From the NCBI RefSeq assembly GCF_000376785.1, contig NZ_AQXX01000115.1, positions 1 to 64,000 on the forward strand: a stretch of DNA of 64,000 nucleotides, in the 5' to 3' direction. The notes under the pieces are model-generated. The model was not told where the DNA came from, ran no database searches, and saw only the letters and a program-made list of their open reading frames with translations. A program made the position numbers and the translations under genes. This DNA comes from Hahella ganghwensis DSM 17046 (GTDB taxonomy: Bacteria; Pseudomonadota; Gammaproteobacteria; Pseudomonadales; Oleiphilaceae). Shown here one piece after another: positions 9,435 through 17,349 of the stretch (within the stretch, counting starts at the first letter, position 1; the number at the start of each line of letters is the position of its first letter).

Positions 9435-10385
9435 GTGTCCAGCCAAGTCGTGATCTGCCTTACAGGAATCGATCTGCCTATCGGGCAGGCTATCAGGAAG
9501 CGCCTGGAGGCAAGCAATTGTCTGGTCCAGGGGGTGCTTTCGGAGCATTTTAATTTGGCTACTGACTCCCTTGTCAGGGAATTCAAGAAGCTGGAAAAGT
9601 CTCACTATATTATCAATGCCGCTGAGCTGGCTGATCTGGAAAAAGCTGAAAAGCACCCGGATCTGGCCTATCAATACAACGTCAAAAGCTGCGAAGCAAT
9701 CGTGGAGGTAGCCAAAGAGTGGAAGGCTTCTGTGATTCACCTTTCCAGCTATCAGGTGTTTGACGGTCAGAAAAAGAACCCGTACATCTCAGCCAATAAA
9801 GGGCGACCACTGAATGCCTATGGCCGGACCAAGTTGCAGAGTGAGGAATTGCTGCAGGAGCAATTGGAGGAGCACTTGATTCTACGCTTGGGTTGGCTAT
9901 TGAGCGCTGGTGACAGTGGGTGGATGGTTGACTGTATGCGTCAATGGCAAGCTGATACACCGGTTTCCTGCTTGGAGGATGTTGAGCTGTCTCCGACGGC
10001 CTCGGAGGATGTTGCCAGAGTTGTAGATGCGATCATCAAGCAACTGAACTGTGGTGTCAGTGTTTGGGGGATCTATCATTACGCCAGCGCGGAATCCGTT
10101 TCACATGAGGAATTGACCAGGGCTGTCTATTACCAGGCCTATGGCCAGGATGCGCCGCAAAATCTACTACTGTCTCGTCGTCTGGAAACGGCTGCGATGG
10201 ACTATTTGTTGCCCCGTAACGGAGTGTTGGGTTGTATCAAACTGCGCAATACGTTCGGAATAAAACAACTACCTTGGCGTCGATATCTGCCGGCGATGGT
10301 GGAGGAGCTGGTAGAGAAGGGATTGGTTAAGCCAAGTGTTGCTGCGGCCATGGCGGGCGAGGCGGAAACAACAGTAAATCGATGA
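9435..10385 (+). CDS. Sugar-nucleotide reductase-like protein (RmlD type)
   Basis: The product belongs to the extended short-chain dehydrogenase family closest to dTDP-4-dehydrorhamnose reductases. Visible features are an N-terminal Rossmann strand VVICLTGIDLPIG, the HLSSYQVFDG segment, the catalytic YGRTK (Tyr-x3-Lys) and a C-terminal substrate-binding part. The glycine-rich loop is not the classical GxxGxxG, so cofactor binding may be weak. A TTG start at 9423 is possible; GTG at 9435 is better spaced from TTGAG. No other polysaccharide genes flank it, so the substrate is unknown. It follows dnaB by 64 bp and may share its transcript. Confidence 0.75.
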   Translation: MSSQVVICLTGIDLPIGQAIRKRLEASNCLVQGVLSEHFNLATDSLVREFKKLEKSHYIINAAELADLEKAEKHPDLAYQYNVKSCEAIVEVAKEWKASVIHLSSYQVFDGQKKNPYISANKGRPLNAYGRTKLQSEELLQEQLEEHLILRLGWLLSAGDSGWMVDCMRQWQADTPVSCLEDVELSPTASEDVARVVDAIIKQLNCGVSVWGIYHYASAESVSHEELTRAVYYQAYGQDAPQNLLLSRRLETAAMDYLLPRNGVLGCIKLRNTFGIKQLPWRRYLPAMVEELVEKGLVKPSVAAAMAGEAETTVNR

Positions 10386-10470
10386 CGTCCCCGGGCTGAT
10401 GTGGCCGCAGGGACTATTTGTTCATGCTTGGCTTAGCTCTCTGTTAGGTCGGTTTCCAAACATGAGAGCG

Positions 10471-11241
10471 TCAGGCAATACTTCCTGAGCGCTTGTGGTC
10501 CATGCACTTCACATCCTTCAGCATGGCCTGTAACCCTTCCAAGTCATTGATTTTGACATCTCTTCCCTGTACATGGATCAGGTTCTGTTGCTGAAAACGT
10601 GTTAATACACGACTCACCGTTTCGACGGCCAGTCCCAGATAGTTGGCAATATCGCTTCTGGGCATGGGGAGTTTAAACTCCGTATCTGACAATTTGCGAC
10701 GACGAAAGCGGCTGGACAAAGAGAGCAACAATGAAGCGATTCTTTCCTCTGCCGTATTCTTGCTCAAAAGCATGGTGAGTTGCCTGCTTTCCTGGATTTC
10801 CTTACTCATCAGAGAGAAGAAGTGATGTTGCAGCTTTGGAATCTGGGTGGCGAGATCTTCGAATTTGGACAATGGAATTTCACAAACGGTTGTGCGCTCC
10901 AGAGCAACGGCCGAGCAGGAATATTCTTCCATGCTGACGCTGTCCAGGCCTATCATTTCACCTGGAAGGTAGAAGCCTGTGACTTGCTCCTCTCCATCCT
11001 CAGAGACGGTGAACGTCTTGATGGCACCGCTTCTTACAGCGAAACAGGATTTGAATGCTGATTGCTGTTCAAAGATGTAGTCACCACGGGACAGAATGCG
11101 CCCCTGTTTGATGATTTCTTCCAGGCGATCAATATCATCAGCTTCAACAGCAATAGGTATGCAGAGCTTGCTCAGGCTGCACTCATGACACCCATGATTT
11201 ATCGAAAAGGATGAGGATGTTCGTATCCGTTTCGTATCCAT
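10471..11241 (-). CDS. anr: Anaerobic regulator of the FNR/ANR type
   Basis: This 256-residue Crp/Fnr-family activator should bind a [4Fe-4S] cluster and dimerise on TTGAT-N4-ATCAA sites when oxygen is absent. It has the cluster motif Cys18-x2-Cys21-x5-Cys27 and the distal Cys120 in TTVCEIP, matching the four essential cysteines of E. coli FNR, then the cNMP-binding-like barrel, dimer helix and a helix-turn-helix with the ETVSR recognition motif that contacts TTGAT half-sites. Several such sites occur elsewhere in this window. The HemN-like gene lies upstream in the same orientation, an arrangement that echoes the hemN-anr neighbourhood of pseudomonads. Confidence 0.95.
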   Translation of the reverse strand: MDTKRIRTSSSFSINHGCHECSLSKLCIPIAVEADDIDRLEEIIKQGRILSRGDYIFEQQSAFKSCFAVRSGAIKTFTVSEDGEEQVTGFYLPGEMIGLDSVSMEEYSCSAVALERTTVCEIPLSKFEDLATQIPKLQHHFFSLMSKEIQESRQLTMLLSKNTAEERIASLLLSLSSRFRRRKLSDTEFKLPMPRSDIANYLGLAVETVSRVLTRFQQQNLIHVQGRDVKINDLEGLQAMLKDVKCMDHKRSGSIA

Positions 11242-11310
11242 AGACCAACTCCCAACGTAGAAAGTCTAGGATAGCTGAATAGGGTGAAAAAGAGAATCCA
11301 TGTTCGTGGT

Positions 11311-12402
11311 TTAATAGAGTTCCGTAATGAGTTTTCTTGCCCTGTTGACAGGTAGCTTTCCGGCATCGAGTAACTGGTAATATTCTGTCAGACCACAGGT
11401 GTTATAAAACTCCAGGGCTGTGGTATAGGATTTGGCTCCCAGGCCAATACCTTTCACCAAATGTGAGTTTGTGGAGTTCCATCCCTGAGCAACGTAGAAA
11501 GAATCTGTCATGGGCGTGTATCTTGCTTTCAGCAAGGCGTGCTTAACGGTGACTGGGGGAAATTCGAAACCCTCCCGCGCGCTTGGGCCTGAGCCCGTTT
11601 TGGCCATCAGAACAGCGTCAGGAGCTGCAGAGATAATATCCTCGATATAAAGTGGAAGCTCATCCGCCAGTTCGTCTGTGAGATTAAGTCTCAGCAATAC
11701 TTTGTTGATACCGTAATCTCTGACGAGATTGATCCAGTCCTTCACGTCCGGGAGAGGGAAGCTGTAAATCGTCGCTCCCGGATCATTGATGCATATTGTG
11801 TTGATTCCCAGACCGACCAGTAAAGCCAGCAGGTCATTAGACTTCGGAGGTGCATCCAGTTCAGATACCAGCATGGTGGCCGGATCATTTATTCCGACAA
11901 ATGATCGATTGATGAAAAACATCAACTGCGTTAGCTCGCTTTCAGAAAGGAAGTGTACGAGGTCTCCGTTCCAGTGCATGTAAGTCAGCCGTATCTGGTC
12001 CGGTAGCGTCCTGCGCAGTATCTGAATTTCCTTGACCATATAGTCGATGTAGCGTTGTAGAGCTGAAGGGCTTTGATAAACGCTTCTCAGAGCCTGAATC
12101 TGGCTTCGGCTATACTGATTTTGTGAATCAGGCTGCCAGCCAGGTAATTGAAAGCTCAGAGCCAGGTTAGAAGGCGAATCAGCTCGCTCACATTCTTTCA
12201 GCAGCCAGTGGGAATTATCCGTCCCCAACTGAGACAGCGGTACCTCTGGTCCATTAAGAAATGTTCTAGGTGGAGTGTTCAGCAGGAATGGCCATTGGGC
12301 GTGAATATCCAATCCGGCGCACGAGGAAGCCTTGATATCTCGAAAGGCTTTACGATGCACTGCTTCGTCCAGATATAATGTACGTTGATCTCCTGAATAC
12401 AT
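11311..12402 (-). CDS. HemN-like protein lacking the radical-SAM cysteines
   Basis: The 363-residue product can be aligned by eye along the length of HemN, the oxygen-independent coproporphyrinogen III dehydrogenase. LTYMHWNGDLVHFLSESEL corresponds to the HemN LHWGGGTPTFL region, the following segments keep the barrel order, and the end matches the HemN LDAGRLPV region. Where HemN has its CxxxCxxC cluster motif, this protein reads PGWQPDSQNQYSRS, with no cysteine, and the GGG SAM-binding motif is degraded to NGD. It therefore cannot be a conventional radical-SAM enzyme. The frame is intact and full length, arguing for a retained non-catalytic role, perhaps in heme binding or regulation. A TTGAC-N4-GTCAA palindrome lies about 100 bp upstream. 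Function unknown. Confidence 0.7.
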   Translation of the reverse strand: MYSGDQRTLYLDEAVHRKAFRDIKASSCAGLDIHAQWPFLLNTPPRTFLNGPEVPLSQLGTDNSHWLLKECERADSPSNLALSFQLPGWQPDSQNQYSRSQIQALRSVYQSPSALQRYIDYMVKEIQILRRTLPDQIRLTYMHWNGDLVHFLSESELTQLMFFINRSFVGINDPATMLVSELDAPPKSNDLLALLVGLGINTICINDPGATIYSFPLPDVKDWINLVRDYGINKVLLRLNLTDELADELPLYIEDIISAAPDAVLMAKTGSGPSAREGFEFPPVTVKHALLKARYTPMTDSFYVAQGWNSTNSHLVKGIGLGAKSYTTALEFYNTCGLTEYYQLLDAGKLPVNRARKLITELY

Positions 12403-12729
12403 TGATTCCTGTCCGCCTGTTGCTTCCCAAGTTAATGGAGGAGGTTATTGGAGGATTTACTAGTTAATGGAGATAAGTTTACGCTGGCAAGGCTTTTGCC
12501 TATTGACGTCTGTCAATTTTCGAGGCAGGTGAGTACTGACTTGGATCATTTCTATTTGAAGTGTTTAACGTTTCGTTTGGCAGGGATGGTGGAGTCTCAT
12601 TTATTGCTACGGTGAGCCAAGCCTTGTTATCATCCCTGATCCCCTATATCCGTCGCTGTAAGTAGCTGCAAATCCTGGCTGCACAGCAAATTTTATTGGT
12701 GATTTTTCCAAACAGGATACTTTTCCCAA
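12403..12729. promoter_or_regulatory. Divergent promoter region, HemN-like gene / plsC-like gene
   Basis: This gene-free 327-bp stretch holds an FNR/ANR-like palindrome TTGACGTCTGTCAA at 12503-12516, which differs from the ideal box by one base in each half, and a direct repeat of AGTTAATGGAG at 12430-12440 and 12462-12472 spaced 32 bp apart, about three helical turns. The palindrome could control the HemN-like gene; no clear -10 stands at the class II distance. Confidence 0.4.
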
Positions 12730-13476
12730 GTGCAGATAATTAATGCTTTAAGATCCACCATCTTTTATATCGGCTATGCCTTTGGTGTCATACTTGTTGG
12801 CTGTATGAGTATTTGCCTGGGCGCCTTTGTTGATTTTGAGAAACGTTATTATCTGATTTCCAGGTTTAATGTCTTTGCCATCTGGTGGGCCAAAGTCATC
12901 TGTGGCTTGAAATACGAGATTGAGGGGATAGAGAATATTCCGGAACAGGCATGCGTTGTGGTGAGCAACCATCAAAGTGCCTGGGAAACCTATTTATTGG
13001 GTATCATGTTTCGCCCTCAGGCAACCGTACTGAAGCAGGAACTGATTAAAATCCCATTTTTTGGCTGGGCATTGAAAAAGGTGATGCCAATTGCGCTTGA
13101 CCGCAGCAAGCCAGCGTTAGCTCTGAAACAGTTGCTTAAACAGGGGAAGGAGCGTCTGGCGGCAGGTCTTTGGGTTGTGATTTATCCGGAGGGTACCCGA
13201 ATCCGTAAAGGCGGATACGGGCGCTATAACAAGGGCGCAACCTATCTGGCATGTGCCGCTGGAGTACCTCTATTGCCTATCGCTCATAATGCAGGTACCT
13301 GCTGGCCTCTCGATTCCATGCTAAAGGTACCGGGTAAGATTAAGGTGGTCATTGGAAAGCCGATTCCAACGGAAGGGCGGTCCCGGGATGAAGTGCATAG
13401 TGAAATGGAGCAATGGATCAGGACAAATGTCCGGGCAATACCGGGAGGAGAAGCCTGGCCCGAAAGCCAGACTTGA
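12730..13476 (+). CDS. 1-acyl-sn-glycerol-3-phosphate acyltransferase family protein
   Basis: The 248-residue membrane protein resembles PlsC, which acylates lysophosphatidic acid to phosphatidic acid at the inner membrane. It has an N-terminal membrane helix (about 8-30), the acyltransferase box NHQSAWET (the NHx4D motif with Glu in place of Asp, a known subfamily variant), the FFGWALKKV segment and the VIYPEGTR phosphate-binding motif. The start is GTG. It stands alone, ending 5 bp before the convergent binding-protein gene. Whether it is the main PlsC or a paralogue cannot be told here. Confidence 0.85.
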   Translation: MQIINALRSTIFYIGYAFGVILVGCMSICLGAFVDFEKRYYLISRFNVFAIWWAKVICGLKYEIEGIENIPEQACVVVSNHQSAWETYLLGIMFRPQATVLKQELIKIPFFGWALKKVMPIALDRSKPALALKQLLKQGKERLAAGLWVVIYPEGTRIRKGGYGRYNKGATYLACAAGVPLLPIAHNAGTCWPLDSMLKVPGKIKVVIGKPIPTEGRSRDEVHSEMEQWIRTNVRAIPGGEAWPESQT

Positions 13477-13481
13477 AGGAA

Positions 13482-14228
13482 TTAACGGTACCGGTCCTCA
13501 ATCGCTTTGAGCTCGCCCGAAGCACGGATTTTTTCCAGTTCCGCATTCAGTTTGTTCACCACTGCATCTGGCGTATCCTTATTTACGGCCAGATACAGCT
13601 GTGTTTCTCTAACTGTGTAAACCGGTTTCAGACCGCGGACACCGTTTTGAAGAGCGTAGTAAGGTCCTGACACAGGGCCTGATATCCAGAGATCGATTTG
13701 CCCGCTCTCAAGGCGTTTGGGGTTCAGGTTGTCTTTGTCGAGGCTGGAAGTCTTGAAGCCGTTTTCAATCAGCCATTGCTCCCGGACATCCCCTTTGTAA
13801 GCGCCGATGAGATATTTTTTAGCCTCTTCAACGTCGTTGATAACGATATCCGAGCCCGGTTTGGCATATAGTACCCAACCGTCAGATGCGATGGGCCCGA
13901 CCCACTTGAAAATGGGTTTACGTTCTTCGGTAAGTGTGGTGCCAAATACACCTCTGTATTCCTTGCGTTGTACGTAGTTGTATGCGTAGTTCCATTGACG
14001 CAATTTCATGGTGTAGGGGATACCGGCATTTTTGAAGATCAGTTTAACCACCTCGGTTATCAGGCCGGTGATTTCTTCTTCTTTATGCTCGTACTCAGCG
14101 TCACTGAGGCTCATGTTGTAAGGCGGGAAGTTTTCGGTGACAAGGTTAAACGTTGTTTCAGCCTGCGTGGTCCAGGATGCCACCAATATAACCAACGCTG
14201 ATAGCAATCTAATGGATCTCGACGCCAT
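13482..14228 (-). CDS. Orphan periplasmic solute-binding protein (SBP family 3)
   Basis: After a signal peptide (MASRSIRLLSALVILVASW) ending near AQA, the product has the bilobed amino-acid-binding fold of family 3: NLVTENFPPYN near the start, a GLITEVVKLIF helix, and a C-terminal ending like LEKIRASGELKAIEDRY. I set the start at 14228 because AGGAGA precedes it; an earlier in-frame ATG at 14273 would bury the signal peptide. No permease or ATPase gene is adjacent, so it may be a sensor-type or shared binding protein. The ligand is unknown. Confidence 0.8.
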   Translation of the reverse strand: MASRSIRLLSALVILVASWTTQAETTFNLVTENFPPYNMSLSDAEYEHKEEEITGLITEVVKLIFKNAGIPYTMKLRQWNYAYNYVQRKEYRGVFGTTLTEERKPIFKWVGPIASDGWVLYAKPGSDIVINDVEEAKKYLIGAYKGDVREQWLIENGFKTSSLDKDNLNPKRLESGQIDLWISGPVSGPYYALQNGVRGLKPVYTVRETQLYLAVNKDTPDAVVNKLNAELEKIRASGELKAIEDRYR

Positions 14229-14273
14229 AATGTCTCCTCGGGAAAAGTGTTTTATACGTATTTTTCTGTACAA

Positions 14274-14616
14274 CCCAGTATTACTAAGAATACTAGTCCC
14301 CCTTGCTCGATTTGCCAGATCCCTTGGTACAATATTTGATCAGCTAATAAGCGGACCAAGCAGAACGTCCTTCAATTCTTCTTATATTTCAGATCCTTCT
14401 GCGGAAGCTTCGAAACTGAGTCTATATTACCTCAGTATGAGAAAAGGGGCATCACTTAGCCCCTTCCTGGTTTAGTCGCTGGAGCAATTTTTCAGGTAAC
14501 GCTCCCGACCGTGAAGCAGATATCCATGTGGTATCTTTCTGGAATTGTGATGAATTGTCGCCCATTTTGGGCGTAGGAAATTGTTATTTTTTGTGTTTAC
14601 CTACAGAGCAATCGTT
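14274..14616. other. Intergenic region with two hairpins after kbl
   Basis: No gene is visible. A stem AGGGGC/GCCCCT at 14445-14464 is followed, on the minus strand, by TTTCTCAT and may end the tdh-kbl transcript about 150 bp after kbl. A second short palindrome CGCCCATTTTGGGCG lies at about 14559-14573. Confidence 0.4.
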
Positions 14617-15816
14617 TCAGTTTGAGGTAATCCCCAGCTCTTCTTTGACTGCTCTAAACTGACTGATAACAAACTCCAGATCCTGTTGGCTGTGAGCTGC
14701 TGATATCTGGGTGCGTATCCGCGCTTTCCCCTGAGGAACCACAGGATAGGAAAACGCCACCACGTAGATGCCTCTTTGCAGCATTTTGTCAGCAAATTCC
14801 ACAGCTAGTTTGGCATCATACAGCATGATGGGAACAATGGAATGTTCTCCTGGCAAAATATCGAAGCCTAACTTGCTCATTTCTTCTCGAAAATACTGGG
14901 TATTTGCCTCTAACTTGTCGCGAAGTTCCGTGCTTGTTGTCAATAACTCAAGAGCCTTGATTGCTCCGGCGACGACAGGAGGAGCCACGGTATTTGAGAA
15001 CAGATAGGGCCTGGAGCGCTGTCGCAATAGTTCCACAATTTCCCGGCGTCCGCTGGTATATCCGCCGCTGGCTCCGCCAAGGGCCTTGCCAAGTGTACCT
15101 GTCGTGATATCGATTCTGTCCATGCAGTTCCGGTACTCATGAGTACCCCGGCCGGTGGCTCCAACAAATCCGGTGGCGTGACAATCGTCAAAATGGACCA
15201 GCGCCTGATATTTCTCTGCCAGATCACAGACTTTATCCAGCTGTGCGATATAGCCATCCATGGAAAATACACCGTCGGTGGTGATCAGTTTGAATCGTGC
15301 TCCAGCATCGGTGGCTTCCTGCAGCTTCTGCTCCAGATCAGCCATATTGTTGTTCTCATAGCGATAACGTTTAGCTTTACAAAGTCGGATTCCGTCAATA
15401 ATGCTGGCATGATTCAGTGAATCGGAAATTACTGCATCCTCTGGACCCAGCAGAGTTTCAAACAGACCCCCATTAGCGTCGAAGCACGAGGGGTAGAGAA
15501 TTGTGTCTTCGGTTCCCAGAAACTCTGTCAGCTTTTGTTCAAGTGCTTTGTGGATGGATTGGGTTCCGCAGATGAAGCGCACGGAAGCCATACCATAACC
15601 CCACTTCTTCAACCCTTCCATGGCTGCTTCATTAACTTCCGGATGCTGTGCCAACCCAAGATAGTTGTTGGCGCACATATTGATAACTTCCTGACCACTG
15701 GAGACACCAACGTGAGCCCCCTGGGGAGAGGTGATTTCGCGTTCATGTTTGTACAGGCCCGCATCCTTGATAGCGTCCAGTTCCGTCTGGAGGTGTTGTT
15801 TGAAATTACCGTACAT
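14617..15816 (-). CDS. kbl: 2-amino-3-ketobutyrate CoA ligase (glycine C-acetyltransferase)
   Basis: Kbl cleaves 2-amino-3-ketobutyrate with CoA to glycine and acetyl-CoA, the second step of threonine breakdown, using pyridoxal phosphate. The 399-residue product is the normal length for this alpha-oxoamine synthase. It shows [12 protein letters not shown] near the start, the [12 protein letters not shown] block, and the PLP lysine in [14 protein letters not shown]. It lies downstream of tdh on the same strand with a 154-bp gap, matching the functional pair seen in many gammaproteobacteria, although in E. coli kbl comes first. Confidence 0.97.
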   Translation of the reverse strand: MYGNFKQHLQTELDAIKDAGLYKHEREITSPQGAHVGVSSGQEVINMCANNYLGLAQHPEVNEAAMEGLKKWGYGMASVRFICGTQSIHKALEQKLTEFLGTEDTILYPSCFDANGGLFETLLGPEDAVISDSLNHASIIDGIRLCKAKRYRYENNNMADLEQKLQEATDAGARFKLITTDGVFSMDGYIAQLDKVCDLAEKYQALVHFDDCHATGFVGATGRGTHEYRNCMDRIDITTGTLGKALGGASGGYTSGRREIVELLRQRSRPYLFSNTVAPPVVAGAIKALELLTTSTELRDKLEANTQYFREEMSKLGFDILPGEHSIVPIMLYDAKLAVEFADKMLQRGIYVVAFSYPVVPQGKARIRTQISAAHSQQDLEFVISQFRAVKEELGITSN

Positions 15817-15970
15817 ATCGTTATTTCCCCAACTGTATTCGCGTTTTATATTGTCTCCGGGAGCTTCTGGGTAGCTTCCTGGTAAAGTTTTGGCTGGTTG
15901 TACCCGGCTGTTGCTGGGTTTTTAACCTGATTGGCTGTTTTACGGAGCAGATATTATCTGCCTGCGCCCG

Positions 15971-17008
<1,038 letters not shown>

Positions 17009-17349
17009 CGGGTCACCTCCGTTGTCTGATCGTTATTGTTTTTTACTCACCGGTCATTATACGACCGCACTCTAAAACCCGTTATAGGTAAAAGGAATGG
17101 TTGCCTATTCAGCAATAAATCCTAGTCGATTGCCCTTAAGTAATTGTACCTATCACGACTTTACAAAAAATTAATGCGGGTAAAGAATGAACATTCACCT
17201 TTTATCAGGGGGGACTGGATCAAGATAGAACAATATGTCCGGTAATAACGCCCGATAGAGGTGGCTAGTCTCGAGTGCTTAAGGAAAAGCATTGCTTTCC
17301 TGTTGTTAAGCTGTGGTCCGGGTAAACCTCATCAAGAAGGAACTCAGCA
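17009..17349. other. Intergenic region tdh / carboxypeptidase, with a leader hairpin
   Basis: This 341-bp stretch must hold the divergent promoters, but I cannot pick one with confidence. A composite hairpin spans 17277-17311, with outer arms GCTTAA/TTAAGC and an inner GGAAA/TTTCC stem, in what should be the leader of the secreted peptidase gene. Confidence 0.4.

Noticed and set aside
11311-12402. Active HemN (coproporphyrinogen dehydrogenase)
   Set aside because: The radical-SAM cysteine motif and the GGG SAM-binding motif are both missing, so I annotated it as HemN-like only.
13482-14228. Part of an amino-acid ABC transporter operon
   Set aside because: No permease or ATPase gene is adjacent on either side.
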